Source: Pedobacter cryoconitis
GTDB lineage: Bacteria; Bacteroidota; Bacteroidia; Sphingobacteriales; Sphingobacteriaceae
Reading direction: 5' to 3'
Assembly: GCF_014200595.1 (NCBI RefSeq)
Contig: NZ_JACHCG010000002.1
Coordinates: 62,001-126,000 of the forward strand
Length of the DNA stretch: 64,000 bases
The position numbers and the translations under genes are program-made. The notes beneath the pieces were generated by a model. It searched no databases. It worked only from the letters and a program-made list of their open reading frames with translations, and was not told the origin of the DNA. Position 1 is the stretch's first letter; every line of letters begins with the position of its first letter. Shown piece after piece: positions 1 to 9,030 of this stretch.

Positions 1-1153
1 TTTGCCAGCTCTTGTGGTAGTCTGGATCCTCAATCGCCAATGCATCCTCTGTAAGCATTAAAGGGCGGAAAGGATCAATCATCACCGCAAGTTCTTCTGT
101 ACTTTCTTTGCCGATTGATTTTTCTACTGTCCCAGGGTGTGGCCCATGAGGAATACCTCCCGGGTGGAGTGTGATCTGACCTTTAACTACACTTTTTCTG
201 CTCATAAAGTCGCCATCTACATAGTATAAAACTTCATCGCTGTCTACATTGCTGTGGTTATAAGGAGCAGGAATAGATAAAGGGTGGTAATCAAATTTGC
301 GCGGTACAAAAGAGCAGATCACGAAATTATGTCCCTCAAATGTCTGGTGGACAGGTGGTGGCTGATGAAGACGACCGGTAATTGGCTCGAAATCATGAAT
401 AGAGAAAGCCCACGGATAATGGAAGCCATCCCAGCCTACAAAATCAAAGGGATGTGTACCATAAGTATAAGGGTACATTAATCCTTGTTTTTTTATCAGT
501 ACCTTAAAATCACCGAATTCATCAATAGTTTCCAGATCTGCTGGTCTTCTGATATCACGCTCACAATAAGGAGAATGTTCCATCAGCTGGCCATATTCAT
601 TTCTGTAACGTTTTGGAGACCTTACCGGGCTGAAACTTTCCACGATGAACAAACGGTTCTTTTCGTCATCAAATTCCATCTGGTAGATTGTACCACGTGG
701 TACAACCAGGTAATCGCCGTAAGCAAAACGAATCTTTCCAAAGCCTGTTTTTAATGTTCCTGTTCCCTGGTGAATGAAAATAACTTCATCAGCCTGACTG
801 TTTTTATAGAAATAATCAGTCATGGATTTCCTTGGTGCAGCGAGAGAGATGTGTAAGTCGCTGTTAACCAGAACCGGTTTTCTGCTTTTCAGATAATCGT
901 CTTCCGGAGCTACATTAAAACCGATCAGAGAGGTGTGTTTCAGATGTTTCTCTCTGGCAATTTTAGGTTCTACAGAATAAGGTTCTCCGAGCGATTTAAC
1001 GATCGTTGGCGGATGACAGTGATAGACAAGCGAATACAAGCTCGAAAATCCTTCGGTGGATACCAGTTCCTCTGCATAAAGTTCACCGTCTGGTTTTCTA
1101 AAAACAGTGTGCCTTTTAGGTGGAATGGTTCCTAAGGTATGATAAATAGGCAT
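1..1153 (-). CDS. hmgA: Homogentisate 1,2-dioxygenase (3' end cut by window edge)
   Basis: Opens the aromatic ring of homogentisate to maleylacetoacetate with a non-haem iron, in tyrosine and phenylalanine breakdown in the cytoplasm. The reverse strand reads MPIYHTLGTIPPKRH from the ATG at 1153 and stays open to base 1, giving about 384 residues; the family is usually about 385-440 residues long, so little is probably missing. Family features visible include the cupin stretch with PRGTIYQ, the FVGWDGFHYPW segment, and the C-terminal HPGGIPHGPHPG region that carries iron ligands. It is divergent from the FAH-family gene at 1501, which acts two steps later in the same pathway. The identification is firm; the C-terminus is not visible. 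Confidence 0.95.
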   Translation of the reverse strand, partial: MPIYHTLGTIPPKRHTVFRKPDGELYAEELVSTEGFSSLYSLVYHCHPPTIVKSLGEPYSVEPKIAREKHLKHTSLIGFNVAPEDDYLKSRKPVLVNSDLHISLAAPRKSMTDYFYKNSQADEVIFIHQGTGTLKTGFGKIRFAYGDYLVVPRGTIYQMEFDDEKNRLFIVESFSPVRSPKRYRNEYGQLMEHSPYCERDIRRPADLETIDEFGDFKVLIKKQGLMYPYTYGTHPFDFVGWDGFHYPWAFSIHDFEPITGRLHQPPPVHQTFEGHNFVICSFVPRKFDYHPLSIPAPYNHSNVDSDEVLYYVDGDFMSRKSVVKGQITLHPGGIPHGPHPGTVEKSIGKESTEELAVMIDPFRPLMLTEDALAIEDPDYHKSWQ

Positions 1154-1236
1154 ATCTATAGGTTATAAAATGGTTGAAATGTAGGATGAATAAAAAACGT
1201 GAGAACGTTTAATATGCGATAGCTTTAGAAAAAAGC

Positions 1237-1344
1237 TTAAATGGAGTATTGTGCAAAAATGAGCTTAGAGAGCATAGCATACCTGAACCCGGCCAGTACC
1301 TGGCTGGCAATACGATCCTGATATTTTAATTTGCGCTTTGTCAT
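1237..1344 (-). CDS. Possible small protein, 35 residues
   Basis: A short reverse-strand ORF starts at an ATG (1344) and ends at TAA (1237), between the divergent hmgA and FAH genes. It reads MTKRKLKYQDRIASQVLAG and continues to ...KLIFAQYSI, with a basic N-terminus and a hydrophobic C-terminal part. A TAAATTTG match to the Bacteroidota -7 element lies about 40 bases upstream (1384-1391, reverse strand). I do not recognise the product. It could be a true small protein, a remnant, or chance; the remaining bases of this 347-bp gap hold only the promoter listed below. Confidence 0.25.
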   Translation of the reverse strand: MTKRKLKYQDRIASQVLAGFRYAMLSKLIFAQYSI

Positions 1345-1425
1345 TGTTGCGAAGGCTAAATTAAGAATTATATTGTTAGCTATCAAATTTATGCCATATA
1401 ATCTATTGTCATTTATTTCACAGGC

Positions 1426-1459
1426 TTTTGTTCATTGTGGGCTAAATTCTCTAGCTTTG
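1426..1459 (+). promoter_or_regulatory. Predicted promoter of the FAH-family/flavin reductase pair
   Basis: TTTTG at 1426-1430 and TAGCTTTG at 1452-1459 are separated by 21 bases, matching the Bacteroidota -33/-7 pattern (TTG ... TAnnTTTG). The predicted start of transcription would leave about 35 bases before the ATG at 1501. Predicted from motif and spacing only. Confidence 0.45.
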
Positions 1460-1500
1460 AAGCACTGTACTATACATTGTGCTACCAAAAATAAAACTAT

Positions 1501-2496
1501 ATGAAATTAGTATCCTACAAAACAGAAGACAGAGAACACCTTGGTGTTTTCATCAGCGGGCATATCTACAATTTGAATTCATGCGATAAGCAGATCCCAA
1601 ATGATATGAACGAGTTTTTAAAAGATTCCGAAGTGCTGATGGAACGGGCATTAGCGATTGATGCTAAAATTAAATCGGGTGAAATCGAACCTAAAGAAGA
1701 AGCTTTTTATGAAGTTGTAGCACCAGTTCCGCATCCAAGCTCTTGCAGAGATGGTTATGCTTTTCGTCAGCACGTTGCTGCCGCACGCAGAAACCGCAAA
1801 GTAGATATGATTGCTGAATTTGATCAATATCCTATCTTTTATTTTACCAACCATAATGCGGTCCAGGGACCTGGAGAAATTGAATGTATGCCTGATCATT
1901 TCCAGAAACTGGATTTTGAACTTGAGGTAGCAGTGGTTATCGGTAAAAAAGGAAGAAACATTAAAGCTGCTGAAGCTGATGCTTATATTGCAGGTTATAT
2001 GATTATGAATGACATGAGCGCCAGAACGTTGCAGATGGAAGAAATGTTGTTAAACTTAGGCCCTGCAAAAGGAAAAGACTTTTCTACGGTAATTGGCCCG
2101 TGGTTAGTGACTCCGGATGAATTGGAACAATATAAAACCGCACCTAAAGCAGGTCATACTGGAAACAGCTATAACCTGGAAATGACTTGTACAGTGAACG
2201 GAATCCAGGTTTCTGCTGGTAATACAGCTGATATGGACTGGACGTTTGCCGAAATTATTGAGCGTTGCGCTTATGGTGTGGATATTTTGCCAGGTGATGT
2301 AATCGGTTCAGGTACAGTAGGTACAGGTTGTTTTCTGGAATTGAATGGTACAGGTTTGTTAAATGATCCGGACTTTAAACCACAATGGTTACAGGATGGT
2401 GATGTGGTAGAGATGGAAATCACTGGTCTTGGCCGTTTAAGCAATACAATCCGCAAAGTGGATACTGATTTTTCTATTCTAGCTCTTAAAAAATAA
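1501..2496 (+). CDS. Fumarylacetoacetate hydrolase family protein
   Basis: A 331-residue FAH-fold hydrolase, expected to cleave fumarylacetoacetate to fumarate and acetoacetate at the end of tyrosine degradation. Visible family features are RQHV (His near 91), FTNHNAVQGPG (115-125), the acidic metal-binding stretch DFELEVAVVIG (138-148), NDMSAR (170-175) and GKDFSTVIGPW (191-201). It is shorter than animal FAH (about 420 residues), so 'family protein' is safer than a definite fumarylacetoacetase, although the divergent neighbour hmgA supports that role. The stop codon overlaps the next ATG by one base (TAATG), indicating translational coupling. Confidence 0.9.
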   Translation: MKLVSYKTEDREHLGVFISGHIYNLNSCDKQIPNDMNEFLKDSEVLMERALAIDAKIKSGEIEPKEEAFYEVVAPVPHPSSCRDGYAFRQHVAAARRNRKVDMIAEFDQYPIFYFTNHNAVQGPGEIECMPDHFQKLDFELEVAVVIGKKGRNIKAAEADAYIAGYMIMNDMSARTLQMEEMLLNLGPAKGKDFSTVIGPWLVTPDELEQYKTAPKAGHTGNSYNLEMTCTVNGIQVSAGNTADMDWTFAEIIERCAYGVDILPGDVIGSGTVGTGCFLELNGTGLLNDPDFKPQWLQDGDVVEMEITGLGRLSNTIRKVDTDFSILALKK

Positions 2497-3389
2497 TGCT
2501 GACAGTTAAAACTTCAGATTTGAGTCCGGCGCAACTGCAAAACTATTTACAATATGCAGTTGCGCCAAGACCGATATGTTTCGCTACCACAATTGATAAA
2601 GAAGGAAATATCAATTTAAGCCCTTTCAGTTTCTTCAACATGTTTAGTACGAATCCACCGCTTTGTGTTTTTTCACCGGCGAGAAGGGTGCGTGACAATA
2701 CAACTAAACACACGCTTGAAAATATCCTGGAAGTTAAAGAATGCGTGATTAATATCGTGAATTATCCGATGGTTCAGCAAACCAGCCTGGCGAGTACTGA
2801 ATACGCGAAAGGGATTAATGAATTTGAAAAAGCTGGTTTTACCATGCTTCCTTCGCAACTGGTTAAGCCGCCACGCGTTGCTGAAGCCCCTGTTCAAATG
2901 GAATGTATTGTAACTGAAGTAATTCATCTTGGGGATAACCCTGGTGCCGGAAACCTGATCCTTGCTGAAATAAAACTGATTCACATCAAAGAAGAGATTT
3001 TAGATGAGGATGGGAAAATTGATCAGGCGAAAATAGATTTGGTAGCCCGTTTAGGCGGTGACTGGTATTGCCGGGTAACAGCAGATAACCTGTTTAAAGT
3101 TGCAAAACCATTAACTACATTGGGTATTGGTATTGATGCTTTGCCACATGGTGTAAGAAACTCTTATGTATTGAGTGGTAATGACCTTGGAATGCTCGGA
3201 AATATAGAGAAAGTCCCTTCAGAAGAAGAAATTGATCTGATGAGGAATCATCCTGCTGTCAAAGAGGTATTGGATGCAACAATAGGCGATGGTGTAAACC
3301 GTCAGCGTGAATTACATGAACTCGCTAAAGAAATGTTAAGCAGGGGCGAAGTGCCTGATGCTTTGAAAGTAGTTTTGCTGGAAAGCTAA
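2496..3389 (+). CDS. Flavin reductase family protein (FMN-binding split barrel)
   Basis: A 297-residue protein with the FMN-binding split-barrel fold. The N-terminal region contains APRPICFATT, DKEGNINLSPFSFFN and NPPLCVFSP (about residues 23-62), typical of flavin reductase-like proteins that bind FMN, followed by an extra C-terminal segment of about 90 residues. Its start overlaps the stop of the FAH gene by one base, so both are made from one message. Family members either reduce flavin for a partner oxygenase or bind FMN without known substrate. The context suggests a role in aromatic amino acid catabolism, but the substrate cannot be read from the sequence. Confidence 0.85.
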   Translation: MLTVKTSDLSPAQLQNYLQYAVAPRPICFATTIDKEGNINLSPFSFFNMFSTNPPLCVFSPARRVRDNTTKHTLENILEVKECVINIVNYPMVQQTSLASTEYAKGINEFEKAGFTMLPSQLVKPPRVAEAPVQMECIVTEVIHLGDNPGAGNLILAEIKLIHIKEEILDEDGKIDQAKIDLVARLGGDWYCRVTADNLFKVAKPLTTLGIGIDALPHGVRNSYVLSGNDLGMLGNIEKVPSEEEIDLMRNHPAVKEVLDATIGDGVNRQRELHELAKEMLSRGEVPDALKVVLLES

Positions 3390-3402
3390 GTATAGTAGAC
3401 TA

Positions 3403-3906
3403 TTATAGAATACTAACTGCTCTCATCAGGCGGCTTTTGTAATATGGATTAAGTGTGGTAACGGTTACACCATGTGCTTTACCAGAAGTAGAATGGATGA
3501 ACTTAATAGTATCTCCTTCAATGTCTGCAATAATGCCAACGTGGCCTACCACACGCTTTCTTGGATTTGTTCCGGTGAAAATAAGTACATCACCAACCTT
3601 TGCATTTTCCAGTTTAACCGGAGTTCCTGCCTGGTTAAATTCTGTAGAAGAACGCGGAACATTTACACCGAAGTTATGAAATACATAACTGACAAAACCT
3701 GAGCAATCAAATCCGGTAGCCGGGTTACTTGATGCATATCTGTAAGGAATTCCGATGAGTGTTTTTGCAAAACCTATCAATTGATCAGAGGTTTTATTAG
3801 CAACCATTTTTTTGAGTAATTCCTGATACTTAACAGGAATCGTCTGCGACTTGCCGGAAGCGGCAAAAAGAACTACGAAGCAGAATAATAACAGGCTTTT
3901 CTTCAT
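3403..3906 (-). CDS. Secreted NlpC/P60 (C40) peptidoglycan hydrolase
   Basis: A 167-residue single-domain cysteine endopeptidase, expected to cut peptide cross-bridges of peptidoglycan in the periplasm. An N-terminal signal peptide (MKKSLLLFCFVVLFAASGKS, residues 1-20) is followed by the NlpC/P60 core. The catalytic Cys is at 68 in FDCSG, the catalytic His at 122 in GHVGI, and the third residue is probably His138 in FIHST. It converges on the flavin reductase gene with a 13-base gap and appears monocistronic. A second NlpC/P60 gene with a different N-terminus lies at 46899. Confidence 0.92.
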   Translation of the reverse strand: MKKSLLLFCFVVLFAASGKSQTIPVKYQELLKKMVANKTSDQLIGFAKTLIGIPYRYASSNPATGFDCSGFVSYVFHNFGVNVPRSSTEFNQAGTPVKLENAKVGDVLIFTGTNPRKRVVGHVGIIADIEGDTIKFIHSTSGKAHGVTVTTLNPYYKSRLMRAVSIL

Positions 3907-4086
3907 ATATCGTCCGCTAAGTTATTAAAATATTTCACAAAGCAATATAAAGTTGAGACTGATGCTTCCAGATTGGACCTTATGGATATATCGGCCTGAT
4001 GAAAACTTGAGGGAATTTATAATTATTGTATTATTTGGATAACAAATTGCTATATTGGTGGCCTTAATCATCTTAAAGCTCATCAA

Positions 4087-5136
4087 TTGAAGAATATATT
4101 TATTTTTTTAACAGCAGTAACTTTCACAATTAATACCTCTTATGCTCAGGATAATATTTTTTCTGTAAATGGTAATGTAGGTATTGGTATAGCAACTCCA
4201 GGGAATAAGCTTCAGGTTAAAGTAGCGAAAGATGTCAACTTTGGTGTTACTACAGGTATATCCGATCCATCCGCTCTATTAATAGGGGCAATTAATGATG
4301 CAAATACATCATTGAAACCATTAGAGTACAGAGCGGGTTATCATAATTTTTCATCTGGTAATGTTGGTATTGGTATAATAAATCCAGGAAATAAACTGCA
4401 GGTTAAAGCTGCTGCAGATGTCAACTTTGGCATTACTACAGGAATAGCAGATCCATTTGCATTATTAATAGGGGCAATTAATGATGCAAATACATCATTG
4501 AAACCCTTAGAGTATAGAGCGAGTTATCATAATTTTTCATCTGGTAATGTTGGTATTGGTATAATAAATCCGGGAAATAAACTGCAGGTTAAAGCTGCTA
4601 CAGATATTAACTTTGGTATTACTACAGGAATAGCAGATCCATTGGCATTATTAATAGGGGCAATTAATGATGCAAATACATCATTGAAACCTTTAGAGTA
4701 TAGAGCGAGTTATCATAATTTTTCATCCGGTAATGTTGGTATTGGAACTACGACACCAGATGAAAAACTTGCAGTTAATGGAGTAATCCACTCCAAAGAG
4801 GTAAGGGTTGATTTAAAGGCCTGGCCTGATTATGTTTTTAAACCTAGGTATAATCTCCTTACTTTGAATGAGGTTAAGACCTATGTTGAACAGAATCATC
4901 ACTTACCAGAGATGCCTTCGGCAGCAGAAGTCGAAACCAAAGGTTTGAAATTAGGTGAAATAAATACACTCTTGACTAAAAAAGTCGAGGAATTAACACT
5001 CTATTTATTTGAAAAAGATGCTGAGGTAACTACGCTGAAATCCAACTTTGATTCGTTGGAGAAAAAATATCAGGATCAGCAAAATCAGCTCCATGCTATA
5101 AAGGATATGTTAGACCAGCTCAAAAAAGGTAAGTAA
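4087..5136 (+). CDS. Exported tail-fibre-like repeat protein
   Basis: A 349-residue protein beginning at a TTG (no ATG is available) with a signal peptide ending near SYAQ. The body contains three nearly identical 62-residue repeats starting GNVGIG..PGNKLQVK, then a partial fourth. The C-terminal part has WPDYVFKPRYNLLTLNEVK, YVEQNHHLPEMPSAAEV and a predicted coiled coil. This tail is common in exported Bacteroidota proteins that resemble phage tail fibres or adhesins, where it is thought to help trimer assembly. The function is unknown. The repeats make copy-number change likely, and no phage genes surround it. Confidence 0.75.
   Translation: MKNIFIFLTAVTFTINTSYAQDNIFSVNGNVGIGIATPGNKLQVKVAKDVNFGVTTGISDPSALLIGAINDANTSLKPLEYRAGYHNFSSGNVGIGIINPGNKLQVKAAADVNFGITTGIADPFALLIGAINDANTSLKPLEYRASYHNFSSGNVGIGIINPGNKLQVKAATDINFGITTGIADPLALLIGAINDANTSLKPLEYRASYHNFSSGNVGIGTTTPDEKLAVNGVIHSKEVRVDLKAWPDYVFKPRYNLLTLNEVKTYVEQNHHLPEMPSAAEVETKGLKLGEINTLLTKKVEELTLYLFEKDAEVTTLKSNFDSLEKKYQDQQNQLHAIKDMLDQLKKGK
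4171..4728 (+). repeat. Three tandem 186-bp in-frame repeats
   Basis: Units begin at 4171, 4357 and 4543, and a degenerate fourth begins at 4729; the spacing is exactly 186 bases each time. Units two and three are nearly identical at DNA level, including silent positions, indicating recent duplication or gene conversion. Each encodes 62 residues. Confidence 0.95.
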
Positions 5137-5143
5137 TTGCCTT

Positions 5144-5845
5144 TTAGGGTGTAGTCACCGCAACGGGAAGTATCTTCCCATTGAAAAACTTATGGCCGGT
5201 TCTCGCAAAGTCAGCTACATATTTACCCATTTCGAAAGCCATTACAGGAGATTGATAACCCGGAAAAGCCTGTTCCAGCATTTCTGTTTGTGCCGACCCT
5301 AAAGCCAGGCAATTCACCTTAATCCCTCTATCAGCCAATTCAAAAGCTAAACACTCTGTTAAGGTATGCAATGCACCTTTACTTGATGAATAGGCTGCAA
5401 GTCCCGGAAATTTAACGCTTCCCTGGAAACCGCCCATACTTCCTATATTTACAATATGACTTCCACTATGCATTAATGGCAGCAAATTCTGAATCATATT
5501 AAAATGACCAGTCACATTACTTTGAAACATTTTATTTAAATCTTCAGCAGAAAGCTCTAAGAATGGTTTATTAATCAATGCACCCGCATTGTTGATCAGA
5601 ATATCTATGGTACCCAGTCTTTCTTTTAAAAACGGGACTAAAGCTGCATAATCATCATTTACAATATCAAACTCAACCGGCAATAACGTGCAGTCCGGAT
5701 TTATACCTTTTGCGATCTCTAATAATTTTCTCAGTTTATCAGCAGATCTGGCAATACAGACTACCTTATTTTCAGTTTGTAAAGTAAATTCCAAAGCAGC
5801 TTCAAAACCTATTCCGCTGCTTGCTCCTGTTAATACAATATTCAT
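5144..5845 (-). CDS. Short-chain dehydrogenase/reductase
   Basis: A 233-residue classical SDR oxidoreductase using NAD(P). The cofactor motif TGASSGIG is at 6-13, NNAG at 85-88, and the catalytic Ser/Tyr/Lys at about 136, 152 and 156 (YSSSK). The substrate is unknown. It starts two bases after the stop of the phenylalanine hydroxylase gene at 5848, so the two are probably co-transcribed. One possibility is recycling of an oxidised pterin, as dihydropteridine reductase does in animals, but this is inference from context; a general carbonyl reductase is equally possible. Confidence 0.88.
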   Translation of the reverse strand: MNIVLTGASSGIGFEAALEFTLQTENKVVCIARSADKLRKLLEIAKGINPDCTLLPVEFDIVNDDYAALVPFLKERLGTIDILINNAGALINKPFLELSAEDLNKMFQSNVTGHFNMIQNLLPLMHSGSHIVNIGSMGGFQGSVKFPGLAAYSSSKGALHTLTECLAFELADRGIKVNCLALGSAQTEMLEQAFPGYQSPVMAFEMGKYVADFARTGHKFFNGKILPVAVTTP

Positions 5846-5847
5846 GT

Positions 5848-7632
5848 TTAGTCTTCTTCTGTAATTAATTGTGTAACAGGGTTCTCTATGACGTGTAAGC
5901 CATCCTGAATCAATTTTTGATGTTGTGGTTCAGCGGAAGCTTTCGTTTCCAGGTAAACTCTGATTTCCTGTTCCAGGTCGTGACCCGTTTGATTATAATG
6001 TGCTATTTCCAAAATCTCTAAAGCGCAAAGCCAGTCCTGAGGATAAGCAGTTTTTAAGTTTTCAAATAATGCAGATAAGCGCTCTTCACCAGTACCTTCT
6101 TCTCTGATCTGTCTTACTGTCTTGTAAATATTATGCAATTGACTCGTAGCTTCATCGTAAACAACCTTCTCAGTTTGTTTCTCACTGATATAAGTGATTT
6201 CCTCGTAAGCATCTTTATCGGCCGCGCCATTAAATACAGAAACAATTGAATTTCCTACAGCCATATCATATGTACCCCATTCAGGCTGGAAAAGTATATT
6301 TCCGTTTTGCTCTTTAACGGTACAATCTTCAAGAGCAATCAGGATCACTTGATTTTCATGTTTGTAAACAGCTTTAACAACTCCATTGACCTGGATACCG
6401 CTTTCAAAAACCAGTTCTGTAGTATTTCCTTCGATGATGCCAAAAGCAAAAAGCTCTTCGCTGCCAAAGTTTTCCAGTGGTAAAGCAGTGTTTTTCAGTT
6501 TACCTACCGGTGATGAAAAACCATCCTTATGGTATACTTTGCCATGTCCATCCAATTGAATATTGGCGACTGAAAGTGCAGAAGGCCCTGTAGTTTTAAT
6601 AAAAGCAAGTTCTCCTGAATCATTTAGTCCCATATCACTGAATACGCCAGTTACCTGTAAACCTGAACTATAAACAGCCGTCGCCGGATTTTTAGAGTCC
6701 ATCGCTTTGCGTATACTTTCAGCACCGCCTTTTCTAAAGGCCATCGTGTTGGCAAATTGTTCCAGTACATCAATCAGGTTTTGAAAGGTTTCTGTGACAA
6801 AAAGCTGTGGCTGTGTTTTAGTAATATCGTACGAATAGTTTAGCGTATCTATCGTATAAGGGAGTTTTTTAACGTTTGCTGTCATACAGCTTGAACTTTC
6901 CCCAATCGAAGAAAGCAGGCCTGCACCATATATTTTAGGATCAGTCAGGCTGCCAATCAATCCATATTCTACAGTCCACCAGTGTAACCTGCTTAATAAA
7001 GCCATTTCTGAAGGTTCGCCCATATTCGCTGAGATCTCCTGTAACTGTTCTTCAGCTTTTGTAATCTCAAATTCAGGTACGTCTACTGCTTCTTTCAAAA
7101 TCGATAAAGCACGGATAGCTTCGTATAATTCGAAATCTTTTGCCGAGAACATGGCCTTGGCACCAATAGAACCGATATAACTCAGGTAGCTATTGTAATC
7201 AGCATCTGCAATAATAGGTGCGTGACCAGCCGATTCATGGATGATATCCGGGGCTGGTGTATATTCAATATGGTTAATCTGGCGGATATCTGCTGCAATA
7301 ACCAGTACATGGTATGCCTGATACTCCATAAATGCCGCAGGTGGAATAAATCCATCCACAGTGACTGCACCCCAGCCTAATTTGCCAAGGTTATCATTCA
7401 TCGTTTGTAAATCCGGGATATATTCAATGCTTAATCCCGCGCGCTGTAAACCTTTGATATATGGGTAATAAGCAACATCTTTTAAATAACTGTAATTCTG
7501 ACGCATTACGTAACGCCAGACTGCCTGATCAACAGGCGTATATTTAGCATAGTTCTGATCTACGATAAATTGCCTAAGATGTTTCGGAAGCTGTGCTACG
7601 CGGGGGTTGTTAAAGTCATTAAAATCGCTCAT
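5848..7632 (-). CDS. phhA: Aromatic amino acid hydroxylase, long form (phenylalanine 4-monooxygenase-like)
   Basis: Expected to hydroxylate phenylalanine to tyrosine using iron and a reduced pterin, feeding the homogentisate pathway encoded nearby. The N-terminal half (about 1-310) is the catalytic domain: HESAGHAP supplies the two iron-binding His (132 and 137) and TVEYG the Glu (222). The protein is 594 residues, about twice the usual bacterial phenylalanine hydroxylase (260-300), with a C-terminal region of nearly 280 residues that I do not recognise and that lacks the animal N-terminal ACT domain. The following SDR gene is 2 bases away. Tyrosine or tryptophan specificity cannot be excluded from sequence alone. 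Confidence 0.9.
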   Translation of the reverse strand: MSDFNDFNNPRVAQLPKHLRQFIVDQNYAKYTPVDQAVWRYVMRQNYSYLKDVAYYPYIKGLQRAGLSIEYIPDLQTMNDNLGKLGWGAVTVDGFIPPAAFMEYQAYHVLVIAADIRQINHIEYTPAPDIIHESAGHAPIIADADYNSYLSYIGSIGAKAMFSAKDFELYEAIRALSILKEAVDVPEFEITKAEEQLQEISANMGEPSEMALLSRLHWWTVEYGLIGSLTDPKIYGAGLLSSIGESSSCMTANVKKLPYTIDTLNYSYDITKTQPQLFVTETFQNLIDVLEQFANTMAFRKGGAESIRKAMDSKNPATAVYSSGLQVTGVFSDMGLNDSGELAFIKTTGPSALSVANIQLDGHGKVYHKDGFSSPVGKLKNTALPLENFGSEELFAFGIIEGNTTELVFESGIQVNGVVKAVYKHENQVILIALEDCTVKEQNGNILFQPEWGTYDMAVGNSIVSVFNGAADKDAYEEITYISEKQTEKVVYDEATSQLHNIYKTVRQIREEGTGEERLSALFENLKTAYPQDWLCALEILEIAHYNQTGHDLEQEIRVYLETKASAEPQHQKLIQDGLHVIENPVTQLITEED

Positions 7633-7717
7633 TGCCTTTTATATTTGTATTTGTCTAAAGATAAGGTTGACCATACGATTTATCAAGAAAACCGTAACCC
7701 TTTTACTTCTAAATGAT

Positions 7718-8197
7718 TTATTTTTTTACCTTGAAAGAAAAGTGTTTTTGGCTGAAATAGCTGAATACAGCAAGAATGACTGTACAGATAATTTTGGCGA
7801 CGGTTGGATAAAGGTGAAAGGTTTCTACCAGTAATTTCAGCATGGCAAAATTGAGCAGGATATTTGTCGCTACAACGGTACCGTAGCGGAATAGCTGAAC
7901 CCGCCCTTTTAATTGTGATTGTGTGAATACCAGGTATTTATTCAGGGAAAACCCGATGATAAAAGTGATAACAGACTCGATAATCAGCGCAGCAACAGGG
8001 GCTGTAATCATTCCCGGAGGAAATGGCAGGTCTACGTGTTGCTGATGAAGAATGAAGTTATAGACTATATAATAAACGATAATCCCTGTTGCAGCAGTTG
8101 TCCCACCAGAAATAATGTATCTGAAAGTGTGAGGAGATACCCAACGTGAAAAAGGAGGATAAAAAAAGTCTATAAATCTGAGTACGGCTTTACGCAT
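7718..8197 (-). CDS. GtrA family membrane protein
   Basis: A 159-residue protein with four predicted membrane segments. The FRYIISGGTTAATGIIVYY start, ENxVITFIIGFSLNKYLVF-like centre and SYFSQKHFSF end are typical of the GtrA family, which is thought to help flip lipid-linked sugars across the inner membrane for surface polysaccharide decoration. It is monocistronic. The usual GtrB-type glycosyltransferase partner is not adjacent; one of that type occurs at 62347 in this window. Confidence 0.88.
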   Translation of the reverse strand: MRKAVLRFIDFFYPPFSRWVSPHTFRYIISGGTTAATGIIVYYIVYNFILHQQHVDLPFPPGMITAPVAALIIESVITFIIGFSLNKYLVFTQSQLKGRVQLFRYGTVVATNILLNFAMLKLLVETFHLYPTVAKIICTVILAVFSYFSQKHFSFKVKK

Positions 8198-8266
8198 GTG
8201 GGGTTAGAAATGTATAATGGCGGCAATTTATGAATTGATATCCGATATCGAAAATAACAGTCCATA

Positions 8267-8956
8267 TTAACGGGTTGCAGGCTCGGAAATAAAGTCAATT
8301 ACAGCACAATATTTATAGCCCGGGTGAGTACTGATATTGACGCCAACGAGGCTTAAGTTATAACTTGTCCCTAAAATTGTTTTCCGGTGGCCAAGATCCG
8401 GAACATTCTTATCAAGTAATAACATACAGACATTAGCAAGTCCTTTAGAGAAACCGAAAGCAAGGTTTTCTGAAACAGCCCTTCCTGGATAATATTTCCA
8501 GATCCGGTCTGATACAGATCTTCCGTCACTGGAATTATGTCCGGCAAGGTTATGCTTTTTCATGTCTTTGGCATGTTGTTGTGAAATCCAGGTCAAAGTT
8601 TCATCGGGGCTGAATAAGGTTAAGCCTTTAACCGTTTTCAGATCCTTTTCCAGACCTCTGTAGTATTTGTCCTTACGATTGACTTTCAGGTCATCATAGT
8701 TCCTGTATTGCTGCATGTCTACATTGTAGGCTTCTACGAAATCCTGGAAATAAGTGTTGAAAAACTTCTGTCCGTCAGTGCGTGCCAGGTTCATATAAAA
8801 GATAATCTTCTTCTCTTCGTCATTGAGGTAACTCGTGTTTTTAGCGGTATTCGCATTTTCGAGTTCTTCGGGTGTCCAGGTTTTGGCAGAGGACTGCGCT
8901 TTTATAGCATTTGTGCTAAAAAAAAATAGAAGGAATGCTATAGGGATGAATTTCAT
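8267..8956 (-). CDS. CAP-domain (SCP/PR1-like) secreted protein
   Basis: A 229-residue exported protein with a signal peptide ending near IKAQ (residue 21). The C-terminal two-thirds matches the CAP domain: QQHAKDMKKHNLAGHNSS, RAVSENLAFG and DLGHRKTILG carry the conserved His and Glu residues of the CAP cavity, and the chain ends in GVNIS.HPGYKYCAVIDF. The function of bacterial CAP proteins is poorly known; lipid binding or cell wall association is proposed for others. Monocistronic between the GtrA and glyS genes. Confidence 0.85.
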   Translation of the reverse strand: MKFIPIAFLLFFFSTNAIKAQSSAKTWTPEELENANTAKNTSYLNDEEKKIIFYMNLARTDGQKFFNTYFQDFVEAYNVDMQQYRNYDDLKVNRKDKYYRGLEKDLKTVKGLTLFSPDETLTWISQQHAKDMKKHNLAGHNSSDGRSVSDRIWKYYPGRAVSENLAFGFSKGLANVCMLLLDKNVPDLGHRKTILGTSYNLSLVGVNISTHPGYKYCAVIDFISEPATR

Positions 8957-9030
8957 GTTAAGGTAAACGTCAGGAAGATGAATTTAATTATCTACGACTA
9001 ACAATAATGAAACCAGTTTAGAGCAATGGG

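Noticed and set aside
284..754. Two plus-strand ORFs of 65 and 89 codons
   Set aside because: They are antisense shadows of hmgA, which is a clear family member on the reverse strand and open to the window edge.
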